From the NCBI RefSeq assembly GCF_040782645.1, contig NZ_CP160403.1:4933001-4997000 (forward strand): a stretch of DNA of 64,000 bases. The letters run 5' to 3'. Under the pieces are notes generated by a model. That model made no database searches. It was not told the origin of the DNA and worked only from the letters and a program-made list of their open reading frames with translations. The position numbers and the translations under genes were made by a program. How positions within the stretch are numbered: position 1 is the stretch's first letter; each line of letters starts with the position of its first letter. Shown in pieces: positions 37,616 to 45,919 of the stretch. The DNA comes from Streptomyces sp. HUAS ZL42. Its GTDB lineage: Bacteria > Actinomycetota > Actinomycetes > Streptomycetales > Streptomycetaceae.

Positions 37616-37957
37616 TTGTGGAGAACGGAACTTGGGGCAGTGGTTGTCCACAGGGATCCACACCCTCGGAAGAGTTATCCACAGGCTGTGCGGAAGATCT
37701 GTGGACTTCGGAATTGATCACTCCGAAACGCCGGGGTCACCCGGAGGATTCCCCGCACAAACCCGCCTTTACCACTGCTTTCGAGTGGAAAGGGGTCGCT
37801 CCGAAGGATTGCCTAAAGGAAAAGAGTGGACGAACGGTGATGTGCGCGCCGGTGGATGCGATGCCGAGCCGCAGACCGATTTGTCGACAGAGTGGCGCTA
37901 TGTTGTCGACTTGTCCCCAGGTCGAGATGCCAGCCTGTGGACAACGCCTGTGGATAA
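37616..37957. other. DnaA-box cluster between serS and pheA
   Basis: A 540-bp noncoding spacer (37450-37990) holds four exact DnaA boxes: TTGTCCACA (37644-37652), TTATCCACA (37675-37683), TGTGGACAA (37936-37944) and TGTGGATAA (37949-37957). Degenerate boxes occur as well, for example TTGTCGACA (37881-37889) and TGTGGACTT (37700-37708). The boxes come in two groups about 250 bp apart, the left group on the plus strand and the right group on the minus strand. The spacer is AT-richer than its surroundings. This is a strong DnaA-binding locus candidate outside oriC. Confidence 0.85.
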
Positions 37958-37990
37958 CGAAAATATGCAGGTAGGGGCGGCTGAAAAGTC

Positions 37991-38923
37991 CTAGAAACGC
38001 CCGTCCTGGCACCGAGCCACCCAGTCCGCCGCCGACGCGAACTCCTCGTCCGAGGTCCCCGGCAGTGGAGCACCGACCCCGTCCGGCTTGATGTCCGCCC
38101 TCGGGTAGGACCCCAGGAAGCGCACCTGGAGGCAGATCCGCTTGAGCCCCGTGAGTGCCTCGGCGACACGGCGGTCCGAGATGTGGCCCTCGGCGTCGAT
38201 GCAGAAGCAGTAGTTGCCGATGCCCGCGCCCGTCGGGCGGGACTGCAACAGCATCAGGTTGATGCCCCGGGTGGCGAACTCGCCGAGGAGATCGCGCAGC
38301 CCGCCGGGGTGGTCGTCGCGCTGCCACAGCACGACGGACGTCTTGTCCGCGCCGGTCGGCGCCGCGGGCCGGGCGGGCCTGCCGACCAGCACGAACCGCG
38401 TCTGCGCGTTCTCGGCGTCGTGGATCCCGGTCTCCAGGGCCTGAAGGCCGTACCGGGCGGCAGCGAACTCGCCGGCGAACGCGGCGTCGTACCGGCCTTC
38501 CTGCACCAGGCGGGCACCGTCCGCGTTGGAGGCGGCCGACTCCCAGACCGCGTCCGGGAGGTTCCTCTTCAGCCAGTTGCGCACCTGAGGCTGGGCCGCC
38601 GGGTGGGCGGTGACCGTCTTGATCTCCGACAGCTTGGTGCCGGGCCGGACCAGCAGTGCGAAGGTGATCGACAGCAGCACCTCGCGGTAGATCATCAGCG
38701 GCGCGCCCGCGACCAGTTCGTCCAGGGTCGTCGTGATCCCGCCCTCGACGGAGTTCTCGATCGGCACGAACGCGGCCTCGGCCTCGCCGGCTCGTACCGC
38801 ATCGAGCGCGGACTGCACGGACACGTACGGGATCAGCTGCCGGGTGGCGGTCTCAGGAAGCGTGCGCAGGGCGACTTCGGTGAAGGTGCCCTCGGGGCCG
38901 AGATAGGCATAGCTCGCTGGCAT
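37991..38923 (-). CDS. pheA: Prephenate dehydratase
   Basis: A 310-residue monofunctional prephenate dehydratase that converts prephenate to phenylpyruvate in phenylalanine synthesis. The N-terminus YAYLGPEGTFTEVAL is typical, and the catalytic TRF motif occurs in NAQTRFVLVGRP. The C-terminal ACT domain has GINLMLLQSRPTG, the Phe-binding site, so feedback inhibition is expected. ATG 38923 is the family start. It has no chorismate mutase domain. The gene ends at the edge of the DnaA-box spacer. Confidence 0.96.
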   Translation of the reverse strand: MPASYAYLGPEGTFTEVALRTLPETATRQLIPYVSVQSALDAVRAGEAEAAFVPIENSVEGGITTTLDELVAGAPLMIYREVLLSITFALLVRPGTKLSEIKTVTAHPAAQPQVRNWLKRNLPDAVWESAASNADGARLVQEGRYDAAFAGEFAAARYGLQALETGIHDAENAQTRFVLVGRPARPAAPTGADKTSVVLWQRDDHPGGLRDLLGEFATRGINLMLLQSRPTGAGIGNYCFCIDAEGHISDRRVAEALTGLKRICLQVRFLGSYPRADIKPDGVGAPLPGTSDEEFASAADWVARCQDGRF

Positions 38924-38995
38924 GACCTCACCCTAATGGCCCTTTCCCCGCACAGCGCACACTTCCCGTCCCGGCCACCCCACAGGGCGACGGGG

Positions 38996-40279
38996 TCACC
39001 CCTCCAGCAAGCCCTGCCCCACGTACTCCCCGTCCTTCGCCCCGCCCGGCACCGCGAAGAGCCCGCTCGCCTCGTGCCGGATGTACTTCGACAGGGCGTC
39101 ACCGCGGTCCAGCTTGCGCTGCACGGTGACGAAGCCGCGCAGCGGATCCGCCTGCCAGCAGATGAAGAGGAGCCCCGCGTCGGGCGTCCCGTCCGCGTCG
39201 ATCCCGTCGTGGTACGAGAACGGCCGCCGCAGCATCGCCGCGCCCCCGTTCTGGTCGGGCCGGGTGATCCGGGCGTGAGCGTTGATGGGGACGACGAGAT
39301 CACCCCGGGAGTCGGTCTTCTCCAGGTCCATCTCGGTCGTCTCGGTGCCCCCGGACAGCGGCGCCCCGTCGGACTTGCGGCGCCCGATGACGTCCTCCTG
39401 CTCCTTGACCGAGAGCTGCTCCCAGTCGTCGAGGAGCATGCGGATACGGCGTACGACGGCGTAGGAGCCGCCCGCCATCCACGACGGCTCCCCCGAAGAG
39501 GGCACGAAGATCCGCCGGTCGAAGTCGGATTCCGTCGGCTTCGGATTGCGCGTGCCGTCCATCTGCCCCATCAGGTTGCGCGCCGTCATGGGGTGGGCGG
39601 TGGCCCCTGGCGACCGGTTGAAGCCGTTCATCTGCCAGCGGACACGGGCCGCGCTGCCCGCGTCCTTCTGGATCGCCCGCAGGGCGTGGAAGGCGACGAG
39701 GGCGTCGTTCGCGCCGATCTGCACCCACAGGTCCCCGTTGCTGCGGGCCTTGTCCAGGTGGTCGGAGGAGAAGTCGGGCAGCGGGTCGAGGGCGACCGGC
39801 CGCTGCTTCTCCAGGCCGGTGCGCGCGAAGAAGCTGTTGCCGAAGCCGAAGGTGATCGTCAGCGACGACGGCCCGGCGTCCCGCGCCACGTCCGTGTCGT
39901 CCTGAGCCGCGCCCTCGCCCGCCATCAGCCGCCGGGCCGTCTCCGACCAGCGGCGCAGCAGCGCGGCCGCCTCCTTGCGGCCCGCTCCCGCCGCCAGGTC
40001 GAAGGCGACGACGTGACCGCGCGCCTGAAGGGCCTCGGTGATGCCGGGCTGATGTTTCCCGTGAAACATCGCCCGGTCCGAACCCAGCGACGTGAGCGGG
40101 GTCGCCGTGGCGGGCGCGGCGGCATACCCCACGGCCCCGCCGGCCGCGCCGAGTACCAGCCCGGTCGCGCCGGCGGTGCCGAGCAACTTCCGCCGCGAAA
40201 GGCCCTCGACAGTGGGGGACTTCGGGGGCAGACCCTCCTCGACAGGGGTACGAGCCTCGGGAATGGACTGGTCAGCCAT
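38996..40279 (-). CDS. dtpA: Tat-exported dye-decolorising peroxidase DtpA
   Basis: A 427-residue DyP-type heme peroxidase (type A, EfeB-like). The N-terminus carries a Tat signal, SRRKLLGTAGATG, near residues 28-40. The family motif GxxDG is present as MGQMDGTRNP, and the distal Arg and proximal His regions are in place. In S. lividans the equivalent DtpA works with Sco and ECuC in extracellular copper handling and GlxA maturation; I recall this and infer it here. ATG 40279 lies 8 bp after the CopCD stop, so it is the last gene of the copper operon. A parS-like site lies inside it. Confidence 0.9.
   Translation of the reverse strand: MADQSIPEARTPVEEGLPPKSPTVEGLSRRKLLGTAGATGLVLGAAGGAVGYAAAPATATPLTSLGSDRAMFHGKHQPGITEALQARGHVVAFDLAAGAGRKEAAALLRRWSETARRLMAGEGAAQDDTDVARDAGPSSLTITFGFGNSFFARTGLEKQRPVALDPLPDFSSDHLDKARSNGDLWVQIGANDALVAFHALRAIQKDAGSAARVRWQMNGFNRSPGATAHPMTARNLMGQMDGTRNPKPTESDFDRRIFVPSSGEPSWMAGGSYAVVRRIRMLLDDWEQLSVKEQEDVIGRRKSDGAPLSGGTETTEMDLEKTDSRGDLVVPINAHARITRPDQNGGAAMLRRPFSYHDGIDADGTPDAGLLFICWQADPLRGFVTVQRKLDRGDALSKYIRHEASGLFAVPGGAKDGEYVGQGLLEG
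40054..40067. other. parS-like site inside dtpA (one mismatch)
   Basis: GTTTCCCGTGAAAC has one mismatch to the ParB consensus, and the flanking AT...AT extends the palindrome (ATGTTTCCCGTGAAACAT). It lies within the dtpA coding sequence, just after the signal-peptide region. Confidence 0.5.
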
Positions 40280-40287
40280 GGTGCGGT

Positions 40288-42210
40288 TCAGCCGATCTGC
40301 GCGTTCTTGGAGACGGTCACCTGGTCGATGTCGGAGGTCCGCACGGTCACGGCGATCTTCCAGTCGCCGGCCATGGGGATCTGCACTCCGTTCGCCGCCC
40401 AGTGTCCGGTCGTGATGTGGTCGGGTGCGACGGGCAGCGGCCCGATTTTCTTGGCCTCGAGAGTGAAGGCGACCTTCACCTCGGGGACGTCGAAGGCGCG
40501 GCCGTTGGGCCGCTCCACATAGACGTGCATCTCGTTGCCGCCCACGCGCGCGGGGTCGAGGTCGACGCTGACCACGCCCTTGCCGTCCTTGCCACCGGTG
40601 TCGAACGACATGTCGAGCGTCAGGGCACCGGAGCCGGTCGCGGACGACGACGAGGAGGACGTAGTGGCCTTGGCGGCCTCCTCCTGCGTACGCCCCGGCT
40701 CGGTGGACGTCAGCGCGGTGGTGACCGCGAGCAGGACGACGGCGACGCACGCCTCGGCGAGTACCGAGCGGCGCAGACCGAAGCGGCCGGGGTCGGCGTC
40801 GCGGAGCTTCTTCTGCCGGGCGGTGTCCACGGCGGCCCGTTGCCGGGCGAGCTGTTCGGCGCGCTCGGAGCCACCGGAGCCGGTCGCGGAGCCCTTCCGC
40901 ACGGCGGCGGGCTCCTTCTCCTTCACGCCCGCGTCGGCCCGCTGCTTCACCCCGGTCCTGGCTGCGGCCTTCGCCGCCACCGTCTCCGACAGCTGGCCCG
41001 TCCACCGCCGCGAGATCCACGCGATGCCGACGAGCAGCACCACGAGCCCGATCTTGACGCACAGCAGTTGCCCGTACCTCGTCCCGGTGAGCGCCGACCA
41101 GGAGCCGACCTGACGCCACGACTGGTAGGTCCCGGTCGCGACCAGGGCGAGCACGCTGCCGAAGGCGAGGCGCGAGAACCGCCGTACGGCCGAGGCCTCG
41201 ACGGGGGCGTCCGCCGGCGCCCGGTACAGCGCGACGAGGAGTGCCGCGAGGCCGCCGAGCCATGCGGCCACGGCCAGCAGGTGGACGACGTCGACGGGCA
41301 TGGCGATGCCCGCCTGGAGTCCGGCCGAGGCGTGCTCCGCCATGGCCCAGCTCGCGGCGAGTCCCGCGGCCACCACGATCCCGCCGAAGGCGAGCCCGAA
41401 CGTCAGGTCCCGCTTCTCCTCGTCCTCCCGCTTGTCATAGGCCCCGAAGAGCACGGCGACGAACAGCGCCGCCGCGGCGAGCAGCAGCAGCCGGGACACC
41501 AGTGCAGCGCCCGTCTTGGTCTGCAGCACCTGCCCGAGCAGGTCGAGGTCGAAGACGTCGGCGACCTTGCCGGAGCCGGTGTAGGAGCCGCGCAGGAGCA
41601 GCAGCATCAGCGTGGCCGCGGTGAGCGTGAGCCATCCGCCGACGACGAGCCGCTGCAGGGCCCGTACACCGCTGCCGCGCTGCCAGCACGCGAGCACGAA
41701 GGCGGCACCGCCGACCAGGACGATGAAGCCGGCGTACGACATGTAGCGCCCGAACCCGTACAGCCGGCCGACCACTCCGCCGCCCGCCTCCTGCCCGGAG
41801 ACCGAGACGGTGGTCTTGGAGGGGGCGCCGACGGAGAAGGTGTAGGCACCGGCGACGGGGTGGCTGTCCGCCGAGACCACCTGGTAGCTGACGGTGTACG
41901 TGCCGTCGGGCAGCCCGCTGTGCAGCGCCACGGAGTACGTCGTGCCGCTGACGTTGGACGGTTGGCCGGTGTCGACGCGCTTGCCCTTGGGATCGAGGAC
42001 GCGCAGCGAGTCGTCGCTCATCGCGACCTTCTCGGAGAAGGTCAGCGACACCTGGGTCGGCGCCTTGTCGACCACCACCCCCTGCGAGGGGTCGCTGCCG
42101 GTCAGCGCGGCATGCGCGGAGGCCGGCCCGGCGCAGGCGAGGAGCACGCCGGTGACGGCCAGGAGCAGCAGCACCAGGGTCCGGACCCGGGGGGCGATGG
42201 TCTGCGTCAA
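40288..42210 (-). CDS. CopC/CopD-type copper protein fusion
   Basis: A 640-residue envelope protein. A signal peptide ends at PASA, immediately followed by HAALTGSDP, so the mature N-terminus is His, as in CopC copper sites. Residues 30-130 are a CopC beta-sandwich (LTFSEKVAMSDDSLRV). Residues 150-480 hold eight or nine helices of the CopD domain. A charged loop and a final helix lead to an extracellular YtkA-like beta domain. The start is TTG 42210 with GGGAGG 6 nt upstream. It likely moves copper across or onto the membrane. It lies 12 bp downstream of the PCuAC gene. Confidence 0.88.
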   Translation of the reverse strand: MTQTIAPRVRTLVLLLLAVTGVLLACAGPASAHAALTGSDPSQGVVVDKAPTQVSLTFSEKVAMSDDSLRVLDPKGKRVDTGQPSNVSGTTYSVALHSGLPDGTYTVSYQVVSADSHPVAGAYTFSVGAPSKTTVSVSGQEAGGGVVGRLYGFGRYMSYAGFIVLVGGAAFVLACWQRGSGVRALQRLVVGGWLTLTAATLMLLLLRGSYTGSGKVADVFDLDLLGQVLQTKTGAALVSRLLLLAAAALFVAVLFGAYDKREDEEKRDLTFGLAFGGIVVAAGLAASWAMAEHASAGLQAGIAMPVDVVHLLAVAAWLGGLAALLVALYRAPADAPVEASAVRRFSRLAFGSVLALVATGTYQSWRQVGSWSALTGTRYGQLLCVKIGLVVLLVGIAWISRRWTGQLSETVAAKAAARTGVKQRADAGVKEKEPAAVRKGSATGSGGSERAEQLARQRAAVDTARQKKLRDADPGRFGLRRSVLAEACVAVVLLAVTTALTSTEPGRTQEEAAKATTSSSSSSATGSGALTLDMSFDTGGKDGKGVVSVDLDPARVGGNEMHVYVERPNGRAFDVPEVKVAFTLEAKKIGPLPVAPDHITTGHWAANGVQIPMAGDWKIAVTVRTSDIDQVTVSKNAQIG

Positions 42211-42222
42211 GGTGGTCCTCCC

Positions 42223-42672
42223 TCAGTGCCCGGTCGTCGGGTTGTACGTCGCCGGTTTCACCGGCATCTCCACCTTCACGGCACCGGACTCGGCGAAGTG
42301 CAGCGTAACGATCACGTCCTCGCCCTGCTTCGGCTTCCGCTTCAGCTTCTCGAACATCAGGTGGCTGCCCCCGCTCTTGAACACCAGTTGACCGTGTGCG
42401 GGTACATCGAGGGACTCGACCTCCTCCATCGACGACCCGACGGTCTCGTGGACGGTGACGCTGCCGGCGACGTCACTGGTGACGGAGGTCAACTCGTCCT
42501 TGGTACCGCCCTTGTTGGCGATGGTCAGAAAGCCCGCGGCCATGGTGTCGGAGACCGGTTGCGGCATGTAGGCGGAGCCCACGGACAGGTCGGGACCGCC
42601 GTCGTCCGAGCCGCAGCCCGCGAGGAGGAGGGCTGCGCTCAGCACCGCGGCAGGCACGACGAGATGCCTCAC
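42223..42672 (-). CDS. ecuC: PCuAC-type copper chaperone lipoprotein (ECuC)
   Basis: A 149-residue extracytoplasmic Cu(I) chaperone. The lipobox LLAGC lies near residues 16-20. The PCuAC fold has SAYMPQPVSDTMAAGF and the metal-ligand pair HLM in GGSHLMFEKLK. The usual VHETVxxxGVMxM site is represented by VHETVGSSMEEVE, a reduced Met content. It starts at GTG 42672, overlapping the sco stop by 4 bp. It presumably passes copper to Sco and cytochrome oxidase CuA or to DtpA-linked targets, by analogy with S. lividans. Confidence 0.87.
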   Translation of the reverse strand: MRHLVVPAAVLSAALLLAGCGSDDGGPDLSVGSAYMPQPVSDTMAAGFLTIANKGGTKDELTSVTSDVAGSVTVHETVGSSMEEVESLDVPAHGQLVFKSGGSHLMFEKLKRKPKQGEDVIVTLHFAESGAVKVEMPVKPATYNPTTGH

Positions 42673-43319
42673 GGGTTCTCTCCCTTGATGATCTTGGGGA
42701 GGTCCTTGATGTAGTCGTCGACGGTGGCCTCCTCGGTGTAGAGGAGGTAGCCCCCGTCCGTCTTCGGCGAGAAGACGACGACCTGCGTGCCGTGCGTCGA
42801 GACCATCTTTCCGTTCTTGTCCTTGTGCGGCGGCTCGATGGTGATGCCCAGGGTGCGGGCGCCCGCCTGGATGGTGGCGAAGTCGCCGGTCAGCCCGACA
42901 ACCTGCGGGTCGATGCCCTTGAGCCACTTGCCGAGCGCGGCCGGGGTGTCCCGGTCCGGGTCGGTGGTGACGAACACGACGCGTAGCTCGTCCTGGTCGG
43001 CCCTGGACAGCTGCTTCTTGGCGACGGCGATGTTGTTCATCGTCAGGGGGCAGACGTCGGGGCAGTTGGTGTATCCGAAGTAGACCAGCGTCGGGTGGCC
43101 CGCGGTCTCCTTCGGGAGGTCGTACTTCTTGCCCTGCGTGTCGGTGAGGACCAGGTCCGGCTTCTCGAAGGGCTGGTCGAGAACGATCGCGGCCTTCTGC
43201 GAGGTCTCCTCGGAGACGGCGGCGACGGGGCTGTTGCTGTCCCCCCCACTGCCGCAGGCGGACAGAGCGAGGGTGGCGGCGGCGAACAGTGCGGCCACGG
43301 CGAACGTCTTCTTGCGCAT
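42669..43319 (-). CDS. sco: Sco-family copper metallochaperone lipoprotein
   Basis: A 216-residue SCO1/SenC protein. The lipobox LSAC is near residue 21. The thioredoxin fold carries the copper-binding CPDVC (in FGYTNCPDVCPLT), and the distal His occurs in STHGTQVVVF. The family delivers copper to the CuA site of cytochrome c oxidase. ATG 43319 fits the signal peptide. It precedes and overlaps the PCuAC gene. The copper-site residues are all present. Confidence 0.92.
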   Translation of the reverse strand: MRKKTFAVAALFAAATLALSACGSGGDSNSPVAAVSEETSQKAAIVLDQPFEKPDLVLTDTQGKKYDLPKETAGHPTLVYFGYTNCPDVCPLTMNNIAVAKKQLSRADQDELRVVFVTTDPDRDTPAALGKWLKGIDPQVVGLTGDFATIQAGARTLGITIEPPHKDKNGKMVSTHGTQVVVFSPKTDGGYLLYTEEATVDDYIKDLPKIIKGENP

Positions 43320-43415
43320 AGAAAAATGTCCCAGATGTGTGAGCTCCGGCGCGCACGGGGGTCCGTGGGGACTCCCGTCTGCAAACCCCAGTGCGCGCCG
43401 CGGACGAGCGGGGCG

Positions 43416-44162
43416 TCAGGCGTCGGTGCGTCGCCGGCCGGCGGTCACGCCGTAGGCAACGCCCGCCGCACCGACGACGATGCCCACCACGCCGAGAACG
43501 CGGGCGGTGGTGTCACCGCTGTCGGAATCGGCGGCGGCCTCCGTGGTCGACGCGGCGGCCTTGGCGTCGTCCGACTCGTCGGAGGCGTCCGCGGCGGTCG
43601 TCGAGCCGTGGGAGTGCCCGTCCTCGGAGGCGGCGGACAGTGCGAGGACCGGGGCGGGGTTCTCCGGCTCCTTCGCACCGTCCTCCTGGACCTCGATCCA
43701 GCGCACGACCTCGTTGTTGGAGTACGTCTGGATCGCCTTGAAGACCAGTTCGTCGGCGTCCTCGGGCAGGGGGCCGACCGAGACCGGGAACTTCTGGAAG
43801 TAGCCGGGCTCGACGCCCTTGCCGGTGGCGGTCCAGGTGACCTTGGAGACGGCCTCGGAGATCTTCTCGCCGTGCAGCTCGAGCGGCTTGGCCGGCTTCG
43901 ACTTGGTGACCTCGATCTTCCAGCCGGTGATCGGCTCCGGCATCACCGAGGCGACCGGGTGGTCGGTCGGGAAGGTCACCTCGAGCTTGGTCGTCGAGGC
44001 GTTGTCGCGCTCGTTGGGGACCTTGAAGTCGACGACCGCGTAACCGCCCTTGGCGGCCGTCCCCTCCGCGGCCACGGTGACGTGCGCGAAGGCGGGGGAG
44101 GACAGGACGAGGACGGCCGAGCCGGCGACGGCAGCGGCGGCGGCGATATGAGAAGCCTTCAT
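43416..44162 (-). CDS. YcnI-family (DUF1775) extracellular copper-associated protein
   Basis: A 248-residue protein. The signal peptide ends PAFA, and the mature protein begins HVTVAAEG, the N-terminal His copper-binding brace of DUF1775/YcnI. The beta-sandwich domain spans residues 28-160. An acidic Asp/Ser/Ala-rich stalk follows, and a C-terminal helix (VLGVVGIVVGAAGVAYGV) with a basic tail anchors it. ATG 44162 is the start. It is the promoter-proximal gene of the copper operon, 96 bp upstream of sco. Confidence 0.88.
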   Translation of the reverse strand: MKASHIAAAAAVAGSAVLVLSSPAFAHVTVAAEGTAAKGGYAVVDFKVPNERDNASTTKLEVTFPTDHPVASVMPEPITGWKIEVTKSKPAKPLELHGEKISEAVSKVTWTATGKGVEPGYFQKFPVSVGPLPEDADELVFKAIQTYSNNEVVRWIEVQEDGAKEPENPAPVLALSAASEDGHSHGSTTAADASDESDDAKAAASTTEAAADSDSGDTTARVLGVVGIVVGAAGVAYGVTAGRRRTDA

Positions 44163-44312
44163 GGCGGGAAGCACTCCACTTTGAGTGAGTTCTGATGGTG
44201 AAGAGGGACAGGCGTGCGCAGGCGTGATCCGTCGGTCGGGATCTCGGGCACGCGCGCGTGCCGCACGACGGCGGCCGCCCCCCCCACGAGGTGGAGTGCT
44301 GGTCGCGTCGCG

Positions 44313-45137
44313 TCAGGCTGCGAGAACGAGAGCTGCGGTGGCCGGCGGGCCGCGCCTGATCACCGTGTGCTGGAGTGCGCAGGTCCGCGGGACCGGGGGC
44401 GCGAGCAGAGCGGTACGTGGGACGCGCAGGCCCGCCTCGGGCGCGGCCGGCAGCCCGGTGAGCAGGGCGCGCACCAGCGCGAGCGCGCCGCGCAGGGATC
44501 GTACGAGCGTACCCTCGGCCACTCCGTGCGCGGACAGTTCGAGCAGCCGCAGCAGGGCCGACTCGCCGCGCCGCAGCAGCCATCCGGCAGCCAGAGCCGC
44601 GAGGACGTGGCCGAGCAGCATCGGCAGGGACGGCAGCAGAGACGCCGAGGAACCGGAGGCGGTGGACAGGGCGTCCGCCGGGTGGTGCATCGCGCTCATG
44701 TCCATGCTGCCCTTGTAGACCCGCGCGTTGACGAGGATCTGCTGGGCCTGCGCGGGGCTGATCGTCCCCGCCGCGGCCCCGCACACCAGCCGCGCGGCCT
44801 GCGCGACCAGTGTGGTGTCGGAGGTGGATCCCATGGACATCGCGGCGGACGAGGAGGCGGTGTGCTGGCCCAGCCCGAACAGCGTGTGCAGCATGGTCTG
44901 TCCGACGGCGAGCAGTGCCGCGATGCCCGGCAGCGACCGCTCGCGTCCCGCGAGCGGCGCCACGACCAGGAAGGCCCCCACAAAACCCGCGCCCAGTGTC
45001 CACAGCGGAACGGTGGCGCAGGAGGCGAGCGTGTGACCGGCCGCGGCCAGCACGACGCAGACCGCGGCGAACACCGCGGCCCGCAGCAGCCGGAGGTCGT
45101 CTCCGGAGTGCGCCCTGCGTCTGTGGGGGACAGTCAT
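44313..45137 (-). CDS. Multi-pass membrane protein with Met/His segment
   Basis: A 274-residue membrane protein. Four hydrophobic helices cover about residues 14-35, 40-60, 66-85 and 175-195. An extracytoplasmic loop (100-165) contains AAMSMGSTSD and MDMSAMHHPAD, clusters of Met and His like those of Cu(I)-binding proteins. ATG 45137 is chosen because the first helix follows. It lies 150 bp upstream of ycnI on the same strand, and a 16-bp palindrome (44247-44262) falls between them. A copper role is inferred from composition and position only. Confidence 0.75.
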   Translation of the reverse strand: MTVPHRRRAHSGDDLRLLRAAVFAAVCVVLAAAGHTLASCATVPLWTLGAGFVGAFLVVAPLAGRERSLPGIAALLAVGQTMLHTLFGLGQHTASSSAAMSMGSTSDTTLVAQAARLVCGAAAGTISPAQAQQILVNARVYKGSMDMSAMHHPADALSTASGSSASLLPSLPMLLGHVLAALAAGWLLRRGESALLRLLELSAHGVAEGTLVRSLRGALALVRALLTGLPAAPEAGLRVPRTALLAPPVPRTCALQHTVIRRGPPATAALVLAA

Positions 45138-45370
45138 GGCGGGCTCATCATCGCACTGCCCCCGCGGGCGCCATGCGGCAGGTCCGCAAGGTTCGGTACG
45201 GAGCGGAAGATCACCCTCTGCCACCGCTGATGCGGCTGAGCCCCACATACACCGTTTCCTGCTCCGAGCGCATCCACCATATGGGCGGCATCACGTCCAA
45301 AGTGCGCTTACACAACGGCTCGGGCGGCAATACGTAAACGTATGTCGAGCCGCGGCCGGGAGGCTGGAGC

Positions 45371-45820
45371 ATGAGCATCTGGTGGTCACTCCATCTGCGG
45401 CGCGAAGCTGCGAGCGTTCCCCTCGCCCGGCGCCTGCTGCTCGGCACGATGGAGACGGCGGGGGTCGATCCCGATGTCTCCTACGACCTGTCGGTCGCCC
45501 TCAGCGAAGCCTGTGCCAACGCCGTCGAGCACGGCGGGGACACCGCGCTCGGCGGTTACTCGGAGGCCTACCGCGTGACCGCCTACCTCGACGGCGAGAA
45601 GTGCCGCATCGAAGTCGCCGACGCGGGCCCGGGTTTCACGGGCGGCGACCGGATCGCCCGCCCCGTGTACGGCGAGGCGGAGCACGGCAGGGGGCTGTAT
45701 CTCATCCAGGAACTCGCCGACCACGTCCACATCGGCAACAAGCCGGGACGTGGCGGCGCGGTGGTGGCCTTCGACAAGATCCTGAAGTGGCGGAAGGACG
45801 CGCCGCTGATGGCGGTGTAG
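45371..45820 (+). CDS. RsbW-type ATP-binding (anti-sigma-like) protein
   Basis: A 149-residue GHKL ATPase-fold protein of the anti-sigma-factor/serine-kinase type. The N box is SEACANAVEHGGD, the G1 box EVADAGPGF and the G2 box EHGRGLYLIQELAD, so ATP binding looks intact. Streptomyces encodes dozens of these; partner sigma or anti-anti-sigma factors are not adjacent. ATG 45371 is preceded by GGGAGG. The palindrome ATACGTAAACGTAT (45330-45343) upstream could be regulatory. Confidence 0.88.
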   Translation: MSIWWSLHLRREAASVPLARRLLLGTMETAGVDPDVSYDLSVALSEACANAVEHGGDTALGGYSEAYRVTAYLDGEKCRIEVADAGPGFTGGDRIARPVYGEAEHGRGLYLIQELADHVHIGNKPGRGGAVVAFDKILKWRKDAPLMAV

Positions 45821-45919
45821 CGACCGAGACAGGTGCGAATTTCGGTTTCCACGGCATTCACAGCCTGCTCTCAGCGCACCCAAAAGCCACTGACGGTTGG
45901 CCTTCCTACCTTCCCGATC

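Noticed and set aside
37450..37990. T-box or phenylalanine leader-peptide attenuator for serS or pheA
   Set aside because: No T-box core sequence and no Phe-codon-rich leader ORF with a terminator were seen; the spacer is explained by DnaA boxes and a promoter.
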